Assembly (NCBI GenBank): GCA_030066735.1
Contig: JASJBB010000066.1
Span: 1 to 33,030 of the forward strand
Direction of reading: 5' to 3'
Length of the DNA: 33,030 nucleotides
From: Woeseiaceae bacterium
Lineage (GTDB): Bacteria > Pseudomonadota > Gammaproteobacteria > Steroidobacterales > Woeseiaceae
The notes below the pieces were generated by a model. The model did not search any database. It worked only from the letters and a program-made list of their open reading frames with translations, and was not told where the DNA came from. The translations under genes and the position numbers were made by a program. Below are positions 1 through 9,046 of this stretch, in pieces; the first letter of the stretch is position 1, and each line of letters starts with the position of its first letter.

Positions 1-21
1 ATATGCATATAGGGGTACAAC

Positions 22-3000
22 ATGTTTGTCGATGAAGATCGCGCATTGCCAGCGCGTGTGTTCAGGAATTCCTTTTTTGTCGCTCTGATCCTCAGCGTCG
101 CTGCGCCTGTGGCGGTTGCGCAAGACCAGGAACAGGCAGAGGCGCGTGACGACGCCGTGGAAGAAGTTGTCGTCACCGGCTCGCGAATCAAGCGTGATAC
201 TTACAGCAGTATCGCACCGCTGCAGGTGATTTCCGGACAGGTGTCGCGCGAGGTCGGAACCATCGACCCGGGCACCATTCTGCAGGAAGCCACCTCGGCA
301 AGCGGTCAGCAGGTTGACATCACCTACCAGGGTTTTGTCACGCCTAACGGACCGGGCGCGTCGACGATCGATCTTCGCGGTCTCGGCGATGCGCGCACGC
401 TGGTGCTCATAAACGGGCGCCGCGCTGCCCCCGTCGGCGTGGAAGGCGCTCCCTTCGCGCTCGACCTGAACGTAATTCCGAGCTCGCTGGTTGATCGTTA
501 CGAAATCCTGACGGATGGTGCATCGTCGACCTATGGCTCCGACGCCATTGCGGGCGTTGCCAACATCATCCTGCGCAAGGACTTCGAAGGCTTCGAGTTC
601 GAGGCCTACACACAGATTCCGGAACACGCCAACGGCGTCGTCAACACGGTTAACGCTGCCTGGGGTTACACGGGCGATCGCGGTTTCTTCGGCATCGCAG
701 CCGACTATTCCGAAGCAGAGCGTGTACAGCGTCGCGACCGTCCCTGGTCGGAGAATTGCGAAAGCTATCGCGAGATTACGACCGACGGCGAGATTCGCAC
801 GACGTTCATCGGTTACAACCTCGAGTATGGCATGAAGACCTCCGAGTGCACGGTCGGGTTCGGAACCCAGCGCGTGTTCGATAACGAGGCCGGTCTGTTC
901 GGTTCCATCTACTACACGCCGGGTACCACCAATACCGGTATCCCGAACTTCTCCGAGGCGACTCTGTTCGATGCTGTCGTCGACATAAACGGTGATGGTC
1001 TCCCCGACGTCGACTTTGTTGACTACTTCGTGACCAACGAGGACAACATCTCGGACCTGTTCCCGGACAGGGATCGTCTTAGCGTCATGTCTTACGGCGA
1101 ATATACGTTTGCAGGCGATATGAACGTAACGCCTTATTTCGAGTTCAACTACAACTCCCGCAAGACGACTGCAAAATCTGCGCCGGGCGGCACGCTCGCC
1201 GTCAACGACCTCAACATACCGGGCACCAACCCTTACAATCCCTGCAACCCGAACGGCATTAACGGCGTCGATTGCGGCCTCGCCTGGGACAGCGTCATCA
1301 CCAACGCGGGTTTCATCGAGAAATTCCGCGATCGCTACGAACCGCTCTGCGGACAGTTCGGGTTTGATCGCGCGTCGTGCACGCCGGCGCTGTTCGGAAT
1401 CCTGCCGACCGGCGGTGTGGGACCGATTTCGCTGGAAGCTCAGGTCTCGGTAAACGGAGATCGCGACAACGTTGTTACGGATATCGAGCAGTACCGCTAC
1501 GTTGCGGGTGTGACGGCTGATTTGCCGATGTTCAACATTGGCTCGCTGGACAACTGGTCCATGGACTTCTCAATCGTACACTCGGAATCCACGGGCACGT
1601 CGCTCAGGCAGGGCATCCGGGAGGACTTGTTGCGTTACTCGGTGGATACCACCATCGTCGACCCCAATACCGGACAAACGGTTTGCGGCATGGATAACAA
1701 TGGCGACGGGATCCCGGACAGTGGGGATTGCGTGCCGGTCAACATGTTCTCCCCGACGCTTTATGAAAACCTGATCGGTAATGACTTCGCGACCGAGGCC
1801 GAGAGAGACTTCTTGTTTGGCAAACGCGAATACGACACCGAGTACAAGCAGACCCTGTTTACGTTCCTGTTGACTGGTGATTTGTTCGGCCTGCCGGGTG
1901 GTGAAGCGGCAGCGGCAATCGGTTATGAGCAGCGCTTCGACGAGATCGACTCTATTCCCAATGACGTCGCTCGCGATGGTCTGCTGATCGGATTCTTCCG
2001 CGACCTTGGCGCCGTTGGCGAAAAGACCACCAAGGAATGGTTTGCCGAGCTGGAAATGCCGCTGTTTGCAGGCAACCCGGGCATGGAAGAACTGACGGTC
2101 AACATCGGTGCGCGCCACACGAACGACGAGTTTTACGGCGGCGCGTGGACCTACTCGGCCAAGCTGGCGTATCGCCCCGTCGATTCGCTGCTGATTCGTG
2201 GCACGGTCGGCACTTCTTACCGAGCGCCTAACCTGCGCGAGAACTTCCTGCAGGGTACCAGTGGCTTCCTCGGCCTGTCCGACCCCTGCGTAACGCCGGA
2301 GTCTGCAATCGCCCTCGACCCGAATACGGGTGGATTCGTTTATGACCCGAATGGGGAAACGAGGACGCAGACGGTCCTGGATAATTGTGTTGCCGCAGGC
2401 ATCGACCCGACTAACCTCGGCATTACGACGGGCGGCTCTTCGATTTCAGCCTACTCTGTCGAGATCCTGCGCGGTGTCGGCTCCAATACGCTGGACGAAG
2501 AGAAGTCAGAGTCCTGGACTGCCGGCTTCGCCTGGGATCAGCCGTTCTTCGATTCATTCGACATGACGATCGGCGCGACCTACTACGAAGTCGAAGTCAC
2601 GGATGAGATCGTGCAGCTCGCAGCGCAGTCGAGTATCGATGCCTGCTATGAAGACGCTGAAGGGGACAGCCCGTTCTGCTCCAACATCACGCGCAGAGTT
2701 GGCGGTGATGGGCTGATCAGCCTTGTCGACCAGGCGTTCCTGAACCGCGACGCACTGAAGACTCGCGGCGTGGACCTCAATCTGGCGCTCGACATTCCAA
2801 CCCAGCTGTTTGGGCGCGCTCTCGACCTGAGCTTCGATCTCAACTTCAACCGCAAGCTCGAGTTCACGACCTTCTTCATCGACACCGAGGCAGGCTTCGT
2901 CAGTTCGGATAGCGATCTCGGCCAGTTCGGGTATCCCGAATGGGAAGGTCAGGGCATCATGCGTGCCGATATGGGCAGTTACCGGTTCACCTGGGGCACT

Positions 3001-3354
3001 CGCTACATCGGCTCGGTTCGCCAGGACCCGGATATTCGCGCGGCCAACGACTTTGATTCCTACCCGACTACAAATACCTGTGGCGGCTGGAGTCTCGGTT
3101 TCGGCCCGGACCCCGACGCTGACGTGCAGTGCAGGCCCGTGGGCGAGGCGGACAACTACTTCCGCCACGACACGTCGTTCTACTACCTTGGCGACACATG
3201 GACGTTCGGTGTCGGCATTCGCAACGTCACCGACGTTGCGCCGCCCAAGGTTGATAGCCGCGTGGTGTTCTCCGGCTGGAATATTCCGTTCGGCGCCGGT
3301 TACGACCTGAACGGCCGCTCGTACTTCCTGAACGTGGCGGCGCGTTTCCAGTAA
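22..3354 (+). CDS. Large TonB-dependent outer-membrane receptor
   Basis: The 1110-residue product has an N-terminal signal peptide (hydrophobic residues about 17-31, likely cleavage after AVA at 33). A TonB-box-like EEVVVTGSR follows at 47-55. A plug domain runs to about residue 190 (motifs IDLRGLGDARTLVLINGRR and STYGSDAIAGVANIILRKD), and the rest is beta-barrel. Such receptors move bulky substrates across the outer membrane using TonB-ExbB-ExbD energy. The ATG is preceded by AGGGG at 11-15. Two Ca-binding-like loops, DINGDGLPD at 321-329 and DNNGDGIPD at 558-566, lie in the barrel part, and several Cys pairs are visible (for example NPCNPNGINGVDC). The exported S9 peptidase next door suggests a peptide substrate, which is inference. 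The family call is safe; the ligand is unknown. Confidence 0.95.
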   Translation: MFVDEDRALPARVFRNSFFVALILSVAAPVAVAQDQEQAEARDDAVEEVVVTGSRIKRDTYSSIAPLQVISGQVSREVGTIDPGTILQEATSASGQQVDITYQGFVTPNGPGASTIDLRGLGDARTLVLINGRRAAPVGVEGAPFALDLNVIPSSLVDRYEILTDGASSTYGSDAIAGVANIILRKDFEGFEFEAYTQIPEHANGVVNTVNAAWGYTGDRGFFGIAADYSEAERVQRRDRPWSENCESYREITTDGEIRTTFIGYNLEYGMKTSECTVGFGTQRVFDNEAGLFGSIYYTPGTTNTGIPNFSEATLFDAVVDINGDGLPDVDFVDYFVTNEDNISDLFPDRDRLSVMSYGEYTFAGDMNVTPYFEFNYNSRKTTAKSAPGGTLAVNDLNIPGTNPYNPCNPNGINGVDCGLAWDSVITNAGFIEKFRDRYEPLCGQFGFDRASCTPALFGILPTGGVGPISLEAQVSVNGDRDNVVTDIEQYRYVAGVTADLPMFNIGSLDNWSMDFSIVHSESTGTSLRQGIREDLLRYSVDTTIVDPNTGQTVCGMDNNGDGIPDSGDCVPVNMFSPTLYENLIGNDFATEAERDFLFGKREYDTEYKQTLFTFLLTGDLFGLPGGEAAAAIGYEQRFDEIDSIPNDVARDGLLIGFFRDLGAVGEKTTKEWFAELEMPLFAGNPGMEELTVNIGARHTNDEFYGGAWTYSAKLAYRPVDSLLIRGTVGTSYRAPNLRENFLQGTSGFLGLSDPCVTPESAIALDPNTGGFVYDPNGETRTQTVLDNCVAAGIDPTNLGITTGGSSISAYSVEILRGVGSNTLDEEKSESWTAGFAWDQPFFDSFDMTIGATYYEVEVTDEIVQLAAQSSIDACYEDAEGDSPFCSNITRRVGGDGLISLVDQAFLNRDALKTRGVDLNLALDIPTQLFGRALDLSFDLNFNRKLEFTTFFIDTEAGFVSSDSDLGQFGYPEWEGQGIMRADMGSYRFTWGTRYIGSVRQDPDIRAANDFDSYPTTNTCGGWSLGFGPDPDADVQCRPVGEADNYFRHDTSFYYLGDTWTFGVGIRNVTDVAPPKVDSRVVFSGWNIPFGAGYDLNGRSYFLNVAARFQ

Positions 3355-3382
3355 GAAACGTCGGCGGTTTTTGCTAAAATCG

Positions 3383-3419
3383 ACAGCCCGCAAGAGGGAT
3401 CTTGCGGGCTGTTTTTTTG
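3383..3419 (+). terminator. Intrinsic terminator after the receptor gene
   Basis: CAGCCCGCAAG at 3384-3394 pairs perfectly with CTTGCGGGCTG at 3401-3411 around a 6-nt loop, and seven T residues follow at 3412-3418. An extra A-T pair (3383/3412) can extend the stem. This is a textbook rho-independent terminator 29 nt past the receptor stop codon. It separates the receptor from the peptidase gene, which starts 50 nt further on. Confidence 0.93.
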
Positions 3420-3469
3420 TCCAAGTTCCGACAGTTTTTTTGAATTGATCCTGAGTGGGGTTTAAACGT

Positions 3470-5470
3470 ATGAGAACCGGCTTCGTACTGATCTTGTTTT
3501 CCTTGTTGATGGGGTTTTGTAACACTGCTGTCGCGAAACCCTATCCGCTCGAGTACTTCGCCCTGCGCGAAGTGACCAACAATGTGACCGTCTCGCCAGA
3601 CGGCGAGCGCGTCGCCATGCTCAAGATCATGTCGCGTGAGGGCAACCCCGTGCTGCACGTCTACGACGCCGACGACATGGATGCAGATGCCTTCGTCGTC
3701 GACTCCGACCCGATGGAGATTTTCTCCTACTATTGGGCGAGCGACGAACACATCGTAATGACGCTGCGGCAGAAAACGCGCAAGATGGTCAAGGGTCAGG
3801 AGGACAGTGTCTACGATTACCGCGTCGCGATCCTGAACGTGGACGAAGAGACATTCGAGGACTTTGACGCGGTAAGGCCCCGTGTCGAGAACATCCTCGT
3901 GAATGTGCCGAACAAGATCATCATCTCCGAGCAACCGGATGCGGATAATCCGTTCAAACTCGACGACGCATACCGCCCGCGCGCCTACTACGAGATGGAC
4001 CTGAAGCGTGGCACCAAGAAGCTACTGATGCGCGGCAAATGGTCGGTTGCGCAGGTCGCGTTTGACGCAGAAGGCCATCCTCGCGTTGCGCGTGGCTTCG
4101 ATGTCGACGACGGTGAGTACATCATGTACTACCGCGACCCGGGCGAGAAGGAATGGCGCGATGTCTGGCGGGCCGACGAGGATAACTTCGAGATCTGGAT
4201 GGAAGACTCTGTCGGTTTCGACCCCGCCGTACCGGGCAATGTGTTGCTCAAGTCGTTCAATGGCGATGACAAGATGGGGCTGTGGTCCTACAACACGAAG
4301 TCGGGGCAGTTCGACGAGCTGCTGTACCGCCGCTCGGATGTCGATGTATACGGGGTTCGAATGCACAGCAACACCTGGAAATACCCGCAGACCGTCACGG
4401 CCGTCAGTTATTTCAAGGACAATTTCCACTTCGAGTATTTCGACGAGATCGAAGGCGCGACTTTCAGGCAGCTGGAGGGCCTGATACCCAACTCGCATTA
4501 CGTGTCGATTACGTCGCGCTCCCGCGACGGCGAGTCGCTGGTCGCAATGAACCAGGGTCCGCGCGATCCGGGCACTTACTACCTGCTGCACAACGGCGAG
4601 TTCAAAGCCGTGGGTAGCAGGTCGCCGCTCCTGGACAGCGAGGAACTGGCCGACGTCGAGTTCTTCGAGTACGAGGCGCGCGACGGCAAGAAGCTGACTT
4701 CGTTCATGACGATTCCTAAGGGCGAACCACCGTATCCTACGGTCGTGATGCCACACGGCGGGCCGCATGTTCGCGAAATCGTACTGTACGACGAGTGGGC
4801 GCAGATGCTGGCCAACAACGGCTACCTGGTCGTGCAGCCGCAGTTCCGCATGTCGCATGGCTACGGCTATGAACACTTCACGAGCGCATTCCTCAAAGGC
4901 AGCGAGGCCGGGCGCATGATGCAGGACGACAAAGATGATGCCGTGCTGCACCTGGTCGAGGAGGGCATTGCCGACCCGGATCGCCTGGCGATGTACGGCT
5001 GGTCCTACGGCGGCTATGCCGCGCTGGTCGCGGCATCGCGTACGCCGCAGATTTACCAGTGCACGATCGCAGGCGCCGCAGTGACAAGTTATGTGCAGGC
5101 GGCGATCGACGGATTCCGTGGCACGACGCCGCGCGGAACCGGCAAGGTCTGGGATGAGGTCTACGAGCGCGGTGCAGTCCAGCCTGTTGACGAAGTGCCC
5201 AAGGTCAATGTGCCTATCCTGCTAATCCACGGTGACGTGGATTCACGAGTGCTGCCCAAACAGGCGCGCCTTTACGTCGATGAGCTGGAGAAGCACGAAA
5301 AGGAACACAAGATGGTGTGGCTCGAGGGCGCCGATCACTTCTATGTCACCCTGTTTTTCGACCACCAGCTGACCCTTTACGAGTCGCTGATCGATTTCCT
5401 GCACAACGATTGCGGCATGCCAACGAACCAGACCGTAATGCAGGTGGTCGCTGCTATTGAGGACAACTAA
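3470..5470 (+). CDS. Exported S9-family serine peptidase (prolyl-oligopeptidase type)
   Basis: The product is 666 residues from the ATG at 3470. An in-frame GTG at 3455 would add five residues, but GAGTGGGG just upstream fits an SD for the ATG. A signal peptide (FVLILFSLLMGF, cleavage after AVA) is followed by an N-terminal propeller-like region to about 380 and a C-terminal alpha/beta hydrolase. The catalytic triad is visible as GWSYGG (Ser512), HGDVDSR (Asp591) and GADHF (His623); HGGPH supplies the oxyanion side. Enzymes of this type remove dipeptides or acyl-amino acids from peptides in the periplasm or at the cell surface. Context beside a TonB receptor fits digestion of imported peptides. 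Its stop codon overlaps that of the convergent ilvB. Exact specificity (DPP versus acylaminoacyl peptidase) cannot be read. Confidence 0.92.
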   Translation: MRTGFVLILFSLLMGFCNTAVAKPYPLEYFALREVTNNVTVSPDGERVAMLKIMSREGNPVLHVYDADDMDADAFVVDSDPMEIFSYYWASDEHIVMTLRQKTRKMVKGQEDSVYDYRVAILNVDEETFEDFDAVRPRVENILVNVPNKIIISEQPDADNPFKLDDAYRPRAYYEMDLKRGTKKLLMRGKWSVAQVAFDAEGHPRVARGFDVDDGEYIMYYRDPGEKEWRDVWRADEDNFEIWMEDSVGFDPAVPGNVLLKSFNGDDKMGLWSYNTKSGQFDELLYRRSDVDVYGVRMHSNTWKYPQTVTAVSYFKDNFHFEYFDEIEGATFRQLEGLIPNSHYVSITSRSRDGESLVAMNQGPRDPGTYYLLHNGEFKAVGSRSPLLDSEELADVEFFEYEARDGKKLTSFMTIPKGEPPYPTVVMPHGGPHVREIVLYDEWAQMLANNGYLVVQPQFRMSHGYGYEHFTSAFLKGSEAGRMMQDDKDDAVLHLVEEGIADPDRLAMYGWSYGGYAALVAASRTPQIYQCTIAGAAVTSYVQAAIDGFRGTTPRGTGKVWDEVYERGAVQPVDEVPKVNVPILLIHGDVDSRVLPKQARLYVDELEKHEKEHKMVWLEGADHFYVTLFFDHQLTLYESLIDFLHNDCGMPTNQTVMQVVAAIEDN

Positions 5471-7317
5471 AACATCTCGCTGGGTCCGGGCGACTCGTCC
5501 GAGGGCTTTTCACGGCTCTTGATGTGCTCGCCCGTGATCATCTTGTCGTAGCTTAGTCCGGGCCCGACCATCGGGTAGACGCCGGCGTCGGGGTCGATGA
5601 TGACCTCGAGAAACGCGGGGCCCTCGAACGCCATGAACTCGGCGACCGTCGACTCGATGTCGGCAGGCTTGTCCAGCTTGCGCGCGAATTCGAAACCATC
5701 GGCCTGCGCCGTCTTGACGAAGTCCTTACTGTGCAGCGACTTGTCCGACGCTGACATTCGGCTGTCGTAGTAGAGCTTCTGCCACTGCCGCACCATCCCG
5801 TCGCCATAGTTGTTGAGTACGACGACCTTGACGGGCAGCTTGTAGGTTGTGGCGGTCTCGAGTTCGCCGATATTCATGCGAATGCTGGCGTCGCCGTCAA
5901 TGTCGATGACGACGCGGTCCGGCTGCGCGAACTGGGCGCCGATGGCGGCCGGCAGGCCGAAGCCCATCGTGCCCATGCTGCCCGAGGTCAGCCACAGCCT
6001 CGGTACCGCATAGTCGAAGTACTGCGCCGCCCACATCTGGTGCTGGCCGACGCCCGTCGAGATGATCGCTTCGCCCCTGGTGTGCTTGTTGATCTCTTCG
6101 ATTACGGCATACGGCTGAATCAGGTCGCTGTCGCGATCGTAATTGAGGCAGTACTCTTTCTTGAGATGTGCGATGTGCTCGTGCCAGGCCGAGTAGTCTT
6201 TCCGGAATCCGATTCGCCTGCCGTAATCAAGCAGAGCCGTCAGATCGCGATCCAGCACGCCGACATGGTGCCAGTCGACGCGTTTGACCTTGCCGATCTC
6301 GGCAATGTCGACGTCAAACTGAGCAATGTTTTTCGCGCCGCCCGCAAATGCTTCGGGGTCGCCCGCAACACGATCATCAAATCGTGCGCCAACGGCAATC
6401 AGGAAATCACAGTCCTCGACGGCGTAGTTCGCGGAGGCGAGCCCATGCATGCCGAGCATGTGCAATGCCATGGGATGCTGGGTATTGCCGACGCCCAATG
6501 CCATCAAGGTGGTCGTGCCCGGAATATCGTATTCATTGGCAAAGCGGCGCAGCGGCTTGGTCGCATTGGCGTTGATGACGCCGCCGCCGGCATAGATCAG
6601 CGGCCGCTCCGACTGCGCCAGCATTTTGAAAAAACGCTCGCACGCGTGATCCGTGAGTCGATTCTCGCGAACGGATTCGAGGCGGCGCTCGTAGCCGGGC
6701 AGCGACAAAGCGCCCGCGCCCCTGAACTCGCCCTCCCAGTTCTGCACGTCCTTCGGGATATCGATGACGACGGGACCCGGGCGCCCGGAGCGCGCGAGCT
6801 CGAATGCGCTGCGCATCGTGGCCTCGAGTTGCTCCGGATCGGTGACGAGAAACACGTGCTTGGCGACTGAGCCCATGATCGCCATCACCGGCGCCTCCTG
6901 GAACGCGTCGGTACCGATCGCGGCGCGCGGCACCTGGCCGCAAATTACGACGATCGGGACCGAGTCCGCCATGCAGTCACGCACCGGCGTGACCGTGTTG
7001 GTCGCCCCGGGGCCCGACGTGACCATGACAACACCGACCTTGCCGCTGGCCCTGGCGTAACCGGACGCCATGAACCCTGCGCCCTGTTCGTTGGCCGGCA
7101 CGATGAGCGGCATCGGCGCTTCGCCGTTCTCGTCCTGGTGGGTGTCGTTGTAGCGGAAGACCGCGTCGTAGGTGGGCAGGATGGCGCCGCCACTGTAGCC
7201 GAAGATCGTGTCGACGCCTTCGTCGGCCAGTACCTGCACAACGATATCGGCGCCGGTCATGGCCTTGCCCGCGAGCGGATGATCGCTCGCCGTCGTGGAT
7301 GTCGCCTGCTCGTTCAT
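5467..7317 (-). CDS. ilvB: Acetolactate synthase large (catalytic) subunit
   Basis: This is the ThDP enzyme that joins two pyruvates, or pyruvate and 2-oxobutyrate, in the first common step of branched-chain amino-acid synthesis. The N-terminal ThDP domain shows GYSGGAILPTYD and the catalytic Glu77 in ANEQGAGFMA; the residue before Glu is Asn, whereas the E. coli isozymes have His. VTSGPGATN and a central FAD/ROK-like domain follow. The C-terminal ThDP/Mg motif is GDAS followed about 26 residues later by NN, and GMVRQWQ is present. The ATG at 7317 gives 616 residues; a TTG at 7329 is possible but less likely. The regulatory subunit is divergent, not downstream as is usual. Only one large-subunit gene is in the window, so the isozyme symbol is by family. 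Confidence 0.93.
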   Translation of the reverse strand: MNEQATSTTASDHPLAGKAMTGADIVVQVLADEGVDTIFGYSGGAILPTYDAVFRYNDTHQDENGEAPMPLIVPANEQGAGFMASGYARASGKVGVVMVTSGPGATNTVTPVRDCMADSVPIVVICGQVPRAAIGTDAFQEAPVMAIMGSVAKHVFLVTDPEQLEATMRSAFELARSGRPGPVVIDIPKDVQNWEGEFRGAGALSLPGYERRLESVRENRLTDHACERFFKMLAQSERPLIYAGGGVINANATKPLRRFANEYDIPGTTTLMALGVGNTQHPMALHMLGMHGLASANYAVEDCDFLIAVGARFDDRVAGDPEAFAGGAKNIAQFDVDIAEIGKVKRVDWHHVGVLDRDLTALLDYGRRIGFRKDYSAWHEHIAHLKKEYCLNYDRDSDLIQPYAVIEEINKHTRGEAIISTGVGQHQMWAAQYFDYAVPRLWLTSGSMGTMGFGLPAAIGAQFAQPDRVVIDIDGDASIRMNIGELETATTYKLPVKVVVLNNYGDGMVRQWQKLYYDSRMSASDKSLHSKDFVKTAQADGFEFARKLDKPADIESTVAEFMAFEGPAFLEVIIDPDAGVYPMVGPGLSYDKMITGEHIKSREKPSDESPGPSEMF

Positions 7318-7396
7318 CGTCGCGTCCAAAACGCCGTAAGTGACGGATTTTTCAGCGAGTGTTTACTAATTCGTGGTGCATTGCAATACTCCGGGA
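7318..7396. promoter_or_regulatory. Divergent control region between the two acetolactate synthase subunits
   Basis: These 79 bp must carry promoters for both ilvB (-) and the ilvN-proB-proA-glpD series (+). The only A/T-rich stretch is around 7361-7370 (GTTTACTAAT), where TTTACT at 7362-7367 is a weak plus-strand -10 candidate. I see no convincing -35, no leader peptide with a Leu/Val/Ile run and no attenuator hairpin. Assignment is by position only. Confidence 0.4.
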
Positions 7397-7918
7397 ATGC
7401 GACACGCAATTTCAGTGCTACTGCAAAATGAGGTCGGCGCGCTGACGCGCATGACCGGCATGTTCTCTTCGCGCGGGTACAACATCGATTCGCTCAACGT
7501 CGCGCCGACCGACGACCCGACCGTGTCGCGCGTCACGCTGGTCATTTCAGGATCCGACGCGGCGATCGGTCAGCTCAATACGCAGCTCGCCAAGCTCGTC
7601 GATGTCGTCAACATCCACGACATGACGCTCGGCGAGCACTTCGAGCGCGAGCTGTGCATCGTCAAGCTGAAACTGGCCACGGGCGGGATGGCCAAGGCGC
7701 TGGCCTTCGCGAAAAAGCACGGCGCCGAGATTCTCGACGACTCGCAGGTGAGTTGCACGATTCAGCTGACCGGCCGGGTCGGCGAGATCGACGACTTCGT
7801 TGCCGATGCTGCCGGCGTCGGCGAACTCTCGGCCGTGGCCCGCAGCGGCAGTGTCGCCGTGTCGAAAGGAGAGGTCACGCTGTCGTCGTTTGACGCGTAC
7901 CATCACCTCTCCGGGTAA
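7397..7918 (+). CDS. ilvN: Acetolactate synthase small (regulatory) subunit
   Basis: The 173-residue protein begins at the ATG at 7397, where the family usually starts (MRHAISVLLQNEVGALTRM). An in-frame GTG at 7373 would add eight residues that do not look like the family. The N-terminal ACT domain (about 1-75) has the typical RGYNIDSLNVAPTDDPTVSR stretch, and the C-terminal half is the second regulatory-subunit domain. The subunit activates the large subunit and gives valine/isoleucine feedback control. It is 3 nt upstream of proB and divergent from the catalytic subunit. Whether ilvN or ilvH is the better symbol cannot be decided from sequence. Confidence 0.92.
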   Translation: MRHAISVLLQNEVGALTRMTGMFSSRGYNIDSLNVAPTDDPTVSRVTLVISGSDAAIGQLNTQLAKLVDVVNIHDMTLGEHFERELCIVKLKLATGGMAKALAFAKKHGAEILDDSQVSCTIQLTGRVGEIDDFVADAAGVGELSAVARSGSVAVSKGEVTLSSFDAYHHLSG

Positions 7919-7921
7919 TCC

Positions 7922-9046
7922 ATGTCTGCGCTCGAGCTGTCCGACTATCGCCGCCTCGTCATCAAGGTGGGGTCATCCCTGTTGATCGGCGCTGACGACG
8001 CGGTGAATCGCGGCTGGCTCGAAGGGCTGGCCGAGGATATCGCGCGGTTGCAGCACGCCGGGCACGAAGTGCTGATCGTCTCGTCGGGCGCAATTGCGAT
8101 TGGCAGCTCGGTGCTCGGCATCAACCGGCGCAGGTCGCGGCTCGAGGACCTGCAGGCGGCGGCTGCGGCAGGGCAGGTGCAGCTCGTGCACGCGTGGCAG
8201 GAAGCGCTCGGACGGCACGACATCGCGGCGGCGCAGGTATTGCTCACCCCCGAAGACACCGAGAACCGACGCCGCTTCCTGAACGCCCGCGGCACGCTGG
8301 CGAAGCTGCTCGAGAACCGGGTCGTTCCGGTCATCAACGAGAATGACACGGTCGCAACCGAAGAGATCCGCTACGGCGACAACGACCGCCTGGCCGCGCG
8401 CGTCGCCCAGCTCGTCATGGCCGACGGACTGGTGCTGCTGTCCGACGTCGACGGCCTCTACACGGCTGACCCGAGCAAGGATGCCAACGCGGAGCACATC
8501 GCCGAAGTGCGCCGCATTGGCGAAGACATCCTCGCGGTGGCGGGAGAAACCCGCTCCGATATCGGCAGCGGCGGCATGGCCACCAAGGTGCAGGCCGCGC
8601 GTATCGCGACCCACGCCGGCTGCTCGACGATCATCGCGAGCGGCAAGGTCGACCATCCGCTGGCCGTGCTGGCCAGTGGTGGCACCTGCACGGTGTTTCG
8701 AGCCGAGGGCACGCCGGCAGCCGCCCGCAAACAGTGGCTTGCAGGCGTCCTCGATGTGCGCGGTGAGCTCAGGCTCGACGAAGGCGCCGTGCAGGCATTG
8801 CAAGCGGGCAAGAGCCTGCTGCCCGTGGGCATGGCCGAGGTCGTCGGGGCGTTTCGCCGCGGCGATGTCGTGACGCTCGTCGATGGGTCGGGCAGGGAGC
8901 TGGGCCGGGGCCTGGCCGAGTACTCCGACGAGGAGGCCCGGCAACTGGCAGGCTGCCAGTCCGAGCACATCGAGCAACGCCTCGGGTACCGCGGCAGTTC
9001 GGTCATGGTTCATCGCGACGATCTGGTACTGTTCGACAATGATTGA
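7922..9046 (+). CDS. proB: Glutamate 5-kinase
   Basis: The 374-residue protein catalyses the ATP-dependent phosphorylation of glutamate that commits it to proline. The amino-acid kinase domain (about 10-255) shows IKVGSSLL near residue 14, [29 protein letters not shown] and [14 protein letters not shown]. The C-terminal part (about 275-365) corresponds to the PUA domain of full-length enzymes. The ATG lies 3 nt after the ilvN stop, and the gene's 3' end overlaps the first codons of proA if proA starts at 9039. Proline usually inhibits this enzyme. Length and domain order are standard. Confidence 0.95.
   Translation: MSALELSDYRRLVIKVGSSLLIGADDAVNRGWLEGLAEDIARLQHAGHEVLIVSSGAIAIGSSVLGINRRRSRLEDLQAAAAAGQVQLVHAWQEALGRHDIAAAQVLLTPEDTENRRRFLNARGTLAKLLENRVVPVINENDTVATEEIRYGDNDRLAARVAQLVMADGLVLLSDVDGLYTADPSKDANAEHIAEVRRIGEDILAVAGETRSDIGSGGMATKVQAARIATHAGCSTIIASGKVDHPLAVLASGGTCTVFRAEGTPAAARKQWLAGVLDVRGELRLDEGAVQALQAGKSLLPVGMAEVVGAFRRGDVVTLVDGSGRELGRGLAEYSDEEARQLAGCQSEHIEQRLGYRGSSVMVHRDDLVLFDND

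Noticed and set aside
1..10. ATATGCATAT palindrome before the first receptor
   Set aside because: Sits at the window edge; without upstream sequence a promoter or operator role cannot be judged.
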